DNA of 11,991 nucleotides from UBA1858 sp965658595 (GTDB lineage: Bacteria > Pseudomonadota > Gammaproteobacteria > UBA4575), in NCBI GenBank assembly GCA_965658595.1, contig CBFHSW010000053.1, positions 1 to 11,991 on the forward strand. The letters are read 5' to 3'. Below the pieces are notes generated by a model that was not told the DNA's origin, made no database searches, and saw only the letters and a list, made by a program, of their open reading frames with translations. Position numbers and translations under genes: made by a program. Positions 6,733-11,991 of the stretch are shown piece by piece. Position 1 is the stretch's first letter. Each line of letters opens with the position of its first letter.

Positions 6733-7176
6733 ATGACAGACACTCCACAAACTTGGTGGCACAAACCATTGCGTGACTTAAGTCATGAGCAATGGGAAGC
6801 TTTGTGTGATGGTTGTGGAAAGTGTTGTATGGCGAAGTTACAAGATGAAGACACACTTAAGGTGTATTACACCAATGTGGCTTGCCAACAGTTTGATGCT
6901 GAGACATGTCGATGTTCAGACTACGCGCACCGGATTGAAAAGGTCCCGGACTGTGTTCGGTTAACGCAGGAAAATATACAAGATTTTGATTATCTGCCAA
7001 GTACTTGCGCATATCGCTTGCGCGCACATGGGCAAGCATTACCTTCTTGGCATCCCCTCGTGACAAATGATCACGCCAGCGTTCATTCTGCCGGTATTTC
7101 TGTGCTCAACAAAATTGTTGCTCCTCAACAAGCTGGGCCTCTACAGCATCATTTATATGATTGGGATGATGATTGA
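6733..7176 (+). CDS. ycgN: YcgN/UPF0260-family cysteine-cluster protein (YkgJ type)
   Basis: Conserved protein of unknown function; the family is predicted to bind zinc or an iron-sulfur centre through cysteines. The 147 residues are close to E. coli YcgN (about 150). It opens with a WW-containing N-terminus and the CDGCGKCC cluster (Cys25, 28, 31, 32), followed by Cys51, 59, 61, 74 and 92, and has the RCSDYAHR, VPDC and LPSTCAYRL segments typical of UPF0260. It ends in a short acidic tail. Start ATG 6733 has taggA directly adjacent and GAAG at 6718-6721, so the ribosome binding site is unremarkable. It lies between htpG and hslR, 30 and 6 bases away, which places a presumed metal-binding protein in a heat-shock transcript. 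Family assignment is firm; function is unknown. Confidence 0.92.
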   Translation: MTDTPQTWWHKPLRDLSHEQWEALCDGCGKCCMAKLQDEDTLKVYYTNVACQQFDAETCRCSDYAHRIEKVPDCVRLTQENIQDFDYLPSTCAYRLRAHGQALPSWHPLVTNDHASVHSAGISVLNKIVAPQQAGPLQHHLYDWDDD

Positions 7177-7182
7177 GAATTT

Positions 7183-7566
7183 ATGCAAGTATTGATACGC
7201 ATCGATAAATGGTTATGGGCAGCACGCTTTTATAAAACCCGTAGTATGGCGACAGAAGCAGTTGATGGTGGGCGAGTGCATGTCAATAAACAGCGTGTAA
7301 AACCTTCTTATCGCGTTAAACTTGATGATTTGGTGAGTATCAATAAAAGTGGCCAAAGACAAGATGTCATTGTAGTTGCAGCTAGTGATAAAAGAGCGGC
7401 TGCAAAAATTGCACAAACACTCTATCGCGAAACAGATGAAAGTCTGGGACGCAGAAACATGGATCGCCTGCAACGTAAGATATTAAATCAAGGTTTGCCG
7501 CAATTTGATGCGCGTCCTGACAAACATGCCAGACGTAAGATTCGCTCTATGAAAGGTAAAGGGTAG
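7183..7566 (+). CDS. hslR: Heat shock protein 15 (Hsp15), ribosome rescue factor with S4 domain
   Basis: RNA-binding heat-shock protein that binds free 50S subunits carrying nascent chain-tRNA and helps recycle them. The 127 residues match Hsp15 (133 in E. coli). The S4 domain runs about residues 4-64 with IRIDKWLWAARFYKTRS and GGRVHVNKQRVKPS, and a basic C-terminal tail (HARRKIRSMKGKG) provides further RNA contacts. The ATG at 7183 is 6 bases after the ycgN stop, and the TGAGAA overlapping that stop can serve as Shine-Dalgarno, implying translational coupling. In E. coli hslR pairs with hslO; here it sits with htpG, still in heat-shock company. It converges on ispG. Confidence 0.95.
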   Translation: MQVLIRIDKWLWAARFYKTRSMATEAVDGGRVHVNKQRVKPSYRVKLDDLVSINKSGQRQDVIVVAASDKRAAAKIAQTLYRETDESLGRRNMDRLQRKILNQGLPQFDARPDKHARRKIRSMKGKG

Positions 7567-7575
7567 CTGAGAACA

Positions 7576-7591
7576 AGTGCGCACTAGTGCG
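7576..7591. repeat. Overlapping perfect palindromes between convergent hslR and ispG
   Basis: AGTGCGCACT (7576-7585) and CGCACTAGTGCG (7580-7591) are each fully self-complementary and overlap. They lie 9 bases after the hslR stop. No T-run follows on the plus strand, so this is not a canonical terminator, though a cruciform or hairpin could still mark transcript ends in this convergent gap. Confidence 0.5.
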
Positions 7592-7622
7592 TGTGGCCTA
7601 AAAATATAATTATACTTACGAG

Positions 7623-8849
7623 TCAGGATGAAAAACGTTGCTGTATATAATCATCAACCATGGATTTGAATTCGTCAGCAATGTTTTCACCACGTAGTGT
7701 GCAAGACTTTTCTCCATCAATATAGACAGGAGCAACCGGTGCCTCTCCGCTTCCAGGCAAACTAATACCAATATCTGCGTGTTTGCTCTCACCGGGGCCA
7801 TTCACTACACAACCCATCACCGCTACAGATAAATTCTCCACGCCAGGATAGGTTTTTTTCCATTCTGGCATTGAGTCTCTGAGATAACTTTGAATGTTAT
7901 CTGCTAAGTGTTGAAAGTAGTCGCTAGTTGTTCGTCCGCAACCAGGGCAGGAAGTAACCGCAGGGGCAAATGCACGCAACTCCAAGGATTGCAAGATTTC
8001 TTGTGCGACATGCACTTCCTCAGTGCGTGCACCACCAGGTTGAGGAGTGAGTGATATGCGAATGGTATCCCCAATACCTTGTTGTAATAATATCGCCATA
8101 GCAGCAGAAGAGCTAACTATGCCCTTGATACCCATACCCGCCTCAGTCAGACCTAAATGCAAAGCATAATCACAGCGTTGAGCTAACTCTTTATAGACAC
8201 TGATGAGTTTAGGCGCGCTACTGAGTTTGCATGAAATGATAATTTTGTTATGAGCAAGGCCTAATTTTTCAGCATAGGCTGCACTATCTAAGGCGGAGGT
8301 AATCAAGGCTTCGCGTATTACCTGATCATTGGCAGCAGGCTGTGCTAATTTTTGGTTGCTGTCCATTTGGGCTGCTAGCACTTGTGGATCCAAGCTGCCC
8401 CAGTTGACACCAATACGTACCGGTTTTTGATACTCAATGGCTGTCTCAATCATGGCGGCAAATTGACTATCACGTTTTTTACCACGACCAACATTGCCCG
8501 GGTTGATACGATACTTATCAAGTAATTGTGCGCACTCAGGGACTTCAGCAAGTAGCTTGTGTCCATTAAAATGAAAGTCACCTACCAGAGGCACATCCAC
8601 ATTCATACGTGCTAGCTGTTCTTTGATTTGAGGTACAGCATGGGCAGATTCTAGATTGTTGACAGTGATTCGTACGATCTCTGAACCAGCATTAGCCAAT
8701 TCTGCAATCTGTCCTGCAGTGCGAATCACATCTGCAGTATCCGTATTTGTCATAGACTGGACGACAATAGGAGAGTCTCCACCTATACAGACTGATCCTA
8801 TTTGAACAGGGGTAGATATACGTTTTGAAATTAAATTGTCATCTGACAT
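7623..8849 (-). CDS. ispG: 4-hydroxy-3-methylbut-2-enyl diphosphate synthase (HMBPP synthase), long form
   Basis: Penultimate step of the MEP isoprenoid pathway: reductive ring opening of MEcPP to HMBPP using a [4Fe-4S] cluster. The 408 residues exceed the 372 of E. coli IspG. The TIM-barrel part shows IVVQSMTNTDT (28-38), VPLVGDFHFNGH (86-97), KYRINPGNVG (112-121), PVRIGVNWGSLD (143-154) and HLGLTEAG (231-238). The cluster domain has the ligands Cys301 and Cys304 (SCPGCGRTT) and Cys347 with Glu354 (MGCVVNGPGES). Sequence such as GDFHFNGH and the extra segment after the second barrel half (ISLTPQPGGARTEEV onward) resemble the alphaproteobacterial and xanthomonad form. The ATG at 8849 has no strong Shine-Dalgarno. 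Transcribed away from yjbQ and toward hslR, as a single gene. Confidence 0.97.
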   Translation of the reverse strand: MSDDNLISKRISTPVQIGSVCIGGDSPIVVQSMTNTDTADVIRTAGQIAELANAGSEIVRITVNNLESAHAVPQIKEQLARMNVDVPLVGDFHFNGHKLLAEVPECAQLLDKYRINPGNVGRGKKRDSQFAAMIETAIEYQKPVRIGVNWGSLDPQVLAAQMDSNQKLAQPAANDQVIREALITSALDSAAYAEKLGLAHNKIIISCKLSSAPKLISVYKELAQRCDYALHLGLTEAGMGIKGIVSSSAAMAILLQQGIGDTIRISLTPQPGGARTEEVHVAQEILQSLELRAFAPAVTSCPGCGRTTSDYFQHLADNIQSYLRDSMPEWKKTYPGVENLSVAVMGCVVNGPGESKHADIGISLPGSGEAPVAPVYIDGEKSCTLRGENIADEFKSMVDDYIQQRFSS

Positions 8850-8933
8850 TGGGTATACGATCTTTTGTGGTCAACGTTGAGGTATAGTTTAACCAAATCA
8901 GGCTTATATATCGAAATTGGTTTAATTGTTCAC

Positions 8934-9353
8934 ATGATACTTTGTCAAAAAAAACATACATTCACGACAGTAGGGCGTGGTTTTGTTCAAATCACATCAG
9001 ATTTGCAAGATGCAGTTGCACAGAGTGCTATACAGACAGGACTATGTCATTGTTTTATTCATCATACTAGTGCTTCCTTAGTGATTACCGAAAATGCTGA
9101 TCCTGATGTTTTGGTGGATCTGGAAAACTTCATGAGTCGGTTAGTACCAGATGGCGATCCACGTTATCACCACGATGCCGAAGGTGAGGATGATATGCCG
9201 GCACATATTCGTTCTGTGCTCACCCAAACTGAGATCAGTATACCGATCAATCAGGGTCGCTTAGCGTTGGGTACTTGGCAGGGAGTATATCTGTGGGAAC
9301 ATCGTACCCATCAACATCTGCGCAACCTCACACAAACGATTCAAGGGGAGTGA
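8934..9353 (+). CDS. yjbQ: YjbQ/UPF0047-family protein (secondary thiamine-phosphate synthase family)
   Basis: Small conserved enzyme-like family; E. coli YjbQ was reported to have weak thiamine-phosphate synthase activity, but the physiological role is unsettled. From ATG 8934 the product has 139 residues (138 in E. coli YjbQ). Conserved segments are HTSASL (44-49), ENADP (53-57), DDMPAHI (86-92), GTWQG (113-117) and EHR (122-124), and the C-terminus ends in QGE as in E. coli. The frame is open back to about 8865, but those 23 residues are not family-like, so ATG 8934 is chosen although its Shine-Dalgarno is poor. Divergent from ispG. Its TGA stop directly abuts the ATG of the HAD phosphatase gene. 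Confidence 0.92.
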   Translation: MILCQKKHTFTTVGRGFVQITSDLQDAVAQSAIQTGLCHCFIHHTSASLVITENADPDVLVDLENFMSRLVPDGDPRYHHDAEGEDDMPAHIRSVLTQTEISIPINQGRLALGTWQGVYLWEHRTHQHLRNLTQTIQGE

Positions 9354-10046
9354 ATGTTTAGAAATATAAAATGTATCACTTTTGATCTGGATGATACGCT
9401 GTGGCCAGTAGCTCCCGTGATAGAGAGAGCGGAGCAAAAATTATATGATTGGTTGGGTCAGCATTATCCAAAAATTACGGCTAAATACAGTGAAGAAGCG
9501 CTGACGCAACATAGGTCAATATGGAATCAGACAGTCCCTGAATTAGCGCACGATGTCACTCGTTTGCGGTGGCAGTATTTGGTTGAATTAGCTGAAGCGT
9601 TTGGTTATGCAAAAGCATTAGCAGATGATGGGCTGGCTTTATTTCGTGACTATCGTAATCAAGTGACACCATTTCAGAGTGTGCAACCGGTACTGTCTGA
9701 GCTAGAAAAGTCTTATACTATCGGCGCCATTACAAATGGTAATGCTCAATTAGAAAAAATGTCTATCGGGAAGCATTTTAAATTTTCCATTAGTGCGGAA
9801 AAAATGGGGGCCAATAAACCCTGTAGTAGCTTATTTCATGAGGCTGCATTAAAAGCTGGTGCTGAGTTTGAGCAGTTATTACATATAGGTGATTCTGCTG
9901 AAGCAGATGTTATCGGTGCTAATAAAGCGGGATGTCGCTCTGTATGGTTTAATCCAGCACGTCAAGCATGGCCCGGGGGGCGAAATCCCGACGCGGTTAT
10001 ACATTGCATCAGTGAGTTGCCGGCACTAGTAAGCCGGACTCAGTAA
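9354..10046 (+). CDS. yigB: HAD-superfamily phosphatase, YigB-like
   Basis: Haloacid dehalogenase hydrolase of subfamily I. E. coli YigB dephosphorylates the riboflavin precursor ARPP and other small phosphates; whether this protein has the same substrate is unproven. The 230 residues are close to YigB (238). Motif I is FDLDDT with nucleophile Asp11 and acid/base Asp13. The HDVTRLRW segment of the cap (66-73) is shared with YigB. Motif II is ITNGN (126-130), motif III Lys155 (GANKP), and motif IV HIGDSAEADV with Asp180 and Asp185. The ATG at 9354 follows the yjbQ stop with zero spacing and a strong AAGGGGAG (9343-9350), so translation is probably coupled to yjbQ. The exact orthology to yigB is moderately sure. 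Confidence 0.88.
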   Translation: MFRNIKCITFDLDDTLWPVAPVIERAEQKLYDWLGQHYPKITAKYSEEALTQHRSIWNQTVPELAHDVTRLRWQYLVELAEAFGYAKALADDGLALFRDYRNQVTPFQSVQPVLSELEKSYTIGAITNGNAQLEKMSIGKHFKFSISAEKMGANKPCSSLFHEAALKAGAEFEQLLHIGDSAEADVIGANKAGCRSVWFNPARQAWPGGRNPDAVIHCISELPALVSRTQ

Positions 10047-10097
10047 GAGAAAAGATACATCATTAGTAAGTAATGAAAAGTTAATTTGGAGTCAAGC

Positions 10098-10532
10098 ATG
10101 AGTGAAGAAAACGACGAAAGTAAAAATGTAAAAACAGAGAAAACACTAGAGGAGCGTATGAGAACTCTGGAGTTGTTACAACGAAACACACGCATTGCAA
10201 TTATCATTCTAGTGGGGTATTCGATTTATGATGTTATCTCAATGGATAGTGGCTCAGAAATAGTATTTGCACACAAAGTCAAAGCGCGGGAGTTTGAATT
10301 AATCGATGGGCAGGGAACCGTATTTGGTAACTGGCGGGTATTCGGTAAGGAAAATTTAGAAGCGGGTATAATGATGGAAAATGGTACCGGTCAACAAGCA
10401 CGCCTAACAGCGGAAGGTTTAAGCTTAACAGAAGGTAGAGTGAATCCTTCATTACGTGCACAGTTTGATGAAGATGGGATTCATTTATATGATCATGAAG
10501 ATGATATTTCAAACCAAAATCCAACTGACTAA
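10098..10532 (+). CDS. Unrecognised single-pass membrane protein with exposed beta-repeat-like domain
   Basis: I do not recognise this 144-residue protein. Residues 1-32 are charged with a probable coiled coil (LEERMRTLELLQRN). Residues about 33-48 (IAIIILVGYSIYDVI) form one likely transmembrane helix. By the positive-inside rule the rest lies in the periplasm. The C-terminal part (REFELIDGQGTVFGNWRV, then ARLTAEGLSLTEG and LRAQFDEDGIHLYD) resembles short repeats of the type F.L.D..G.v...l..., seen in bacterial proteins with beta-strand repeats. The tail is acidic. ATG 10098 has GGAG (10088-10091) six bases upstream. It follows the HAD gene by 51 bases on the same strand. Function unknown; membrane topology is inferred from composition. 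Confidence 0.8.
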   Translation: MSEENDESKNVKTEKTLEERMRTLELLQRNTRIAIIILVGYSIYDVISMDSGSEIVFAHKVKAREFELIDGQGTVFGNWRVFGKENLEAGIMMENGTGQQARLTAEGLSLTEGRVNPSLRAQFDEDGIHLYDHEDDISNQNPTD

Positions 10533-10598
10533 ATAGTGTATTTTATCTGTCTAACTCTCTGTCTCAGAGGTAAGTTGTTGGTATGCAGAATTATGAAT

Positions 10599-10619
10599 CC
10601 CCCTCGTTGTGAGAGGGGG
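10599..10619. terminator. GC-rich hairpin just beyond the small minus-strand gene
   Basis: CCCCCTC (10599-10605) pairs exactly with GAGGGGG (10613-10619) around a 7-base loop. It lies 5 bases after the stop of the minus-strand 48-residue gene and 66 bases after the stop of the plus-strand membrane protein gene. No clear T-run follows on either strand, so termination is plausible for both but not canonical. Confidence 0.5.
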
Positions 10620-10624
10620 GAGGT

Positions 10625-10771
10625 TTAAAATATAGTGATCCAGAACCAGAAAGCCACACACATGAAAATTGTGAACAAGACTCCGGCGCTGAAGAAAGAG
10701 CCGCATAATGAATGTGAATCTTTCGGTAGTAATAAAGAACTAAATACCTCCTTGTAAATTCGATTAATCAT
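10625..10771 (-). CDS. 48-residue single-helix membrane protein, sigma-54-controlled (new small ORF)
   Basis: Unrecognised micro-protein. ATG at 10771 reads MINRIYKEVFSSLLLPKDSH, then SLCGSFFSAG and a strongly hydrophobic, aromatic C-terminus (VLFTIFMCVAFWFWITIF), ending at TAA. The N-terminal half is polar with lysines and arginine, and residues about 24-48 form one transmembrane helix, so a cytoplasmic N-terminus is expected. It has two cysteines, at 23 and 38. The evidence that it is a gene is a strong Shine-Dalgarno AAGGAG (10779-10784) seven bases before the ATG, a near-consensus sigma-54 promoter ending about 35 bases upstream, and a GC-rich hairpin just past the stop. The opposite-strand frame (31 residues) has none of these. 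No function can be assigned. Regulatory or stress membrane micro-proteins are the general class that fits. Confidence 0.72.
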   Translation of the reverse strand: MINRIYKEVFSSLLLPKDSHSLCGSFFSAGVLFTIFMCVAFWFWITIF

Positions 10772-10805
10772 CACTGATCTCCTTAAGTTTAGTCACTTAA
10801 CATGA

Positions 10806-10821
10806 TGCATAAGCCGTGCCA
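10806..10821 (-). promoter_or_regulatory. Sigma-54 (RpoN) -24/-12 promoter
   Basis: On the minus strand the sequence is TGGCACG, GCTT, ATGCA, preceded by C. The -24 element matches the YTGGCACG consensus at every position. The -12 element matches TTGCW in 4 of 5. The invariant GG and GC are separated by exactly 10 bases, as required. Transcription should start near 10796 and run into the 48-residue gene, with the Shine-Dalgarno about 12 bases into the message. Sigma-54 promoters need an ATP-dependent enhancer-binding protein. Confidence 0.82.
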
Positions 10822-10881
10822 GAAAATAATACTGTGTTCGGATGTGGATACAGCATTTGTTAGATATGTCTGGAAGTAAAT

Positions 10882-10936
10882 AGTGCAATTTTGGTGCTGA
10901 TGAGAATTATTTTGCACATGAATATTGCAGTGTAAA
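10882..10936. promoter_or_regulatory. Candidate enhancer-binding-protein sites upstream of the sigma-54 promoter
   Basis: The stretch contains GTGCAA (10883-10888) inverted to TTGCAC (10912-10917), TTGGTGC (10891-10897, like one half of an NtrC site) and TGCAC.......TTGCA at 10913-10929, a 17-base dyad of the length NtrC uses. TTTGCAC and GTGTAAA (10911-10936) also frame this site. Centres lie about 95 and 125 bases upstream of the predicted start, the normal range for enhancers. The binding protein is unknown and the match to NtrC is only partial. Confidence 0.35.
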
Positions 10937-10953
10937 TAAGATATAGTTTGGAT

Positions 10954-10981
10954 AAGTTCACAGTTCTAAGTTCATAGTACT
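10954..10981. repeat. Imperfect 14-bp tandem repeat
   Basis: AAGTTCACAGTTCT (10954-10967) and AAGTTCATAGTACT (10968-10981) are head-to-tail copies matching at 12 of 14 positions. It lies about 160-185 bases upstream of the predicted sigma-54 start. It may be part of the control region or a simple duplication. Confidence 0.6.
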
Positions 10982-11045
10982 TTTTGGAATTCGCTTCTTG
11001 GCGTCTTCAGTGGGATATGGAAGGTGAATTGTTGATTGTCATCCA

Positions 11046-11057
11046 TGCCTCAAGGCA
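11046..11057. repeat. Small palindrome downstream of tRNA-Arg
   Basis: TGCCTCAAGGCA forms a TGCC/GGCA stem, or TGCCT/AGGCA with a 2-base loop. It lies about 40 bases beyond the tRNA 3' end on the minus strand, after a run of six T residues rather than before it, so it is not a canonical terminator. Confidence 0.35.
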
Positions 11058-11096
11058 GTAATCAAAAAATTTTGCATGAAGATAGTATATGAAGCA

Positions 11097-11173
11097 TGGC
11101 GCCCTGATGAGGATTCGAACCTCAGGCCTTCCCCTTAGGAGGGGGACGCTCTATCCAGCTGAGCTATCAGGGC
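11097..11173 (-). tRNA. tRNA-Arg (anticodon CCU), CCA encoded
   Basis: A full cloverleaf can be drawn on the minus strand: acceptor GCCCTGA/TCAGGGC, D arm GCTC/GAGC, anticodon stem TCCCC/GGGGA with loop CTCCTAA, variable loop AGGCC, and T arm TGAGG/CCTCA with loop TTCGAAT. The discriminator is G, followed by an encoded CCA (11097-11099). The anticodon CCT (11137-11139) reads the AGG arginine codon. The total is 77 bases. tRNA-Arg(CCU) genes are frequent integration sites for mobile elements, and the 3' end faces the small sigma-54 gene, but no duplicated tRNA end or integrase is visible in this window. Confidence 0.97.
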
Positions 11174-11460
11174 ATGAATAAGTTTTTTACAGCTTTTATT
11201 GCTATCTTTGATCACTCTTCCATATATCGAATCTTCTGTAAAGTCTCATAATATGATTGATCCTGTTTGCAAAAAATTCGTGAGAATCAGCACATGAGAA
11301 TAGAATATACTTTATGATTTCAACTTTTTTACCCTATGTTGATCTTCAGGGAAATCAGTTAATTATTTACATATATCAGTGATGTTAAGAGCTTACTTAT
11401 GGTTGAGTCTAGAAGTGAGGTTTTTGTTTGTTTCACAGCGCTATTATGTGGTCTTCTCAA

Positions 11461-11991
11461 TCATTCATGCATTGAACCATGTAATAATTGATTAATTAAT
11501 GCTTTGTCATGTGAGAGCAGCTCTGCAAGTCGAGAGTACCCCGAAACTGTGGCATTAATTTTTTTATTTTTTTTATAGATTTTTGGATAGAAAACACTCT
11601 TTGCACTGGCCATTGCAATTAAATCTATGATGGCATAAATGGGGGCATTAAATTTTTCGTTCGCGTCACTATAGTTGTTAGGGAGATGTAAACATTTGTC
11701 ATCACCGAGTTGAGGGGTGTCTGTAGTCAGTATTTCTGATTGGTCAAAAAAGTTTTTTGCTTCTTTGATGACAGATGCATTATCGCTACAGACAAGTACA
11801 TTTTTGTTTGCGCATGATGGATAAATCTCTTGGAAAAACTCTTTATAATAAGAAAGATAATCCGTATGGCGTATATGTATCGCAATATAGTTTCTGCCTA
11901 ATTTAGCAATCTGTTGACGTGCTTGTTGAGCAATGCTCTCTTTAAGTCTAAGTCTTTTGAGTAGTTGCAAAGAGTCTATTCCTCCCCCAGA
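11461..11991 (-). CDS. Fucosyltransferase-like glycosyltransferase, C-terminal part (cut by window edge)
   Basis: The frame is open to the last base of the window, so the 176 residues visible are the C-terminal portion of a longer protein whose start lies outside. The motif AIHIRHTDYL (37-46) matches the H.R..D motif of alpha-1,2/alpha-1,6- and protein O-fucosyltransferase-like families (GT11, GT23, GT65/68 type), which binds GDP-fucose. VLVCSDNASV (65-74) and APIYAIIDLIAMASAKSVF (from 116) correspond to the later donor-binding and 'D..A...S..v' motifs, and SGYSRLAELLS (150-160) is a typical family ending. It probably acts in surface polysaccharide or glycoprotein synthesis. The donor sugar is inferred from the fold, not shown. 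The DNA here looks more AT rich than the housekeeping genes, in keeping with an accessory locus, but I did not compute the composition. Confidence 0.7.
   Translation of the reverse strand, partial: SGGGIDSLQLLKRLRLKESIAQQARQQIAKLGRNYIAIHIRHTDYLSYYKEFFQEIYPSCANKNVLVCSDNASVIKEAKNFFDQSEILTTDTPQLGDDKCLHLPNNYSDANEKFNAPIYAIIDLIAMASAKSVFYPKIYKKNKKINATVSGYSRLAELLSHDKALINQLLHGSMHE

Larger units (their letters stand above)
10822..11096. other. Gene-free stretch between the sigma-54 promoter and tRNA-Arg
   Basis: No credible gene is present on either strand; the longest frames from a start codon are about a dozen codons and lack ribosome binding sites. It is AT rich and holds the candidate enhancer dyads (10882-10936), a 14-bp tandem repeat (10954-10981) and a small palindrome TGCCTCAAGGCA (11046-11057). 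Its position suggests it is the upstream control region of the sigma-54 promoter. Confidence 0.6.

Noticed and set aside
8865..8933. N-terminal extension of the yjbQ frame from TTG 8865
   Set aside because: The 23 extra residues do not resemble the family; ATG 8934 gives the normal length.
10557..10569. CTCTG-TCT-CAGAG mini-hairpin after the 144-residue protein gene
   Set aside because: Stem of five pairs, 3-base loop and no T-run; too weak to call a terminator.
10662..10757. 31-residue plus-strand frame (MKIVNKTPALKKEPHNECES...) opposite the micro-protein gene
   Set aside because: No Shine-Dalgarno, no promoter and a composition without domain features; the minus-strand frame has strong expression signals.
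11382..11495. 37-residue hydrophobic plus-strand frame between tRNA-Arg and the glycosyltransferase gene
   Set aside because: No ribosome binding site, and it runs into the 3' end of the glycosyltransferase gene on the other strand; consistent with chance in AT-rich DNA.
1..11991. CRISPR arrays, insertion sequences, transposases or phage genes
   Set aside because: No regularly spaced repeats, terminal inverted repeats with a transposase, or phage-like products were seen in this window.

Overview
The window reads as chromosomal DNA of a moderately AT-rich gammaproteobacterium. The evidence is the ffh then rpsP-rimM-trmD-rplS block, gammaproteobacterial-type proteins (HtpG, Hsp15, a YcgN relative, a YigB-like HAD phosphatase) and a tRNA-Arg(CCU) with an encoded CCA end. 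IspG is the long (about 400-residue) form typical of Alphaproteobacteria and some gammaproteobacteria such as the xanthomonads, so this is not an enteric. I cannot name the genus.

Layout. (1) 46-1407: ffh (SRP GTPase), with a possible terminator at its stop codon. (2) 1599-3679: leader hairpin, then rpsP, rimM (TTG start), trmD and rplS, closed by a strong intrinsic terminator. This is the ribosome-assembly/tRNA-modification operon. (3) 3696-4169: an Ogt-type DNA repair methyltransferase starting just after that terminator. (4) 4222-4649: a small four-helix membrane protein gene (probably DUF6524) split by a one-base deficit in a G6 run. (5) 4751-7566: a sigma-32-like promoter followed by htpG, a YcgN-like cysteine-rich protein gene and hslR (Hsp15), apparently one heat-shock operon. 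(6) 7623-8849: ispG on the minus strand, converging on hslR. (7) 8934-10532: yjbQ-like gene, abutting HAD phosphatase gene, and an unrecognised single-pass membrane protein gene, all plus strand.

(8) 10533-11991 is the non-housekeeping end. It carries, on the minus strand, a 48-residue single-helix membrane protein gene (10625-10771) that is easy to miss because it is so short. It has a strong ribosome binding site and, about 25 bases further up, a near-consensus sigma-54 (-24/-12) promoter at 10806-10821. About 90-140 bases upstream of the predicted transcription start are TGCA-type dyads that could bind an enhancer-binding protein. This sigma-54-controlled micro-gene is the best candidate for something undescribed here. 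Beyond it lie tRNA-Arg(CCU) and the C-terminal part of a fucosyltransferase-like glycosyltransferase that runs off the window edge, suggesting the start of a surface-polysaccharide or accessory region next to a tRNA gene.

All family assignments come from reading motifs and remembered family sequences; no search was run.
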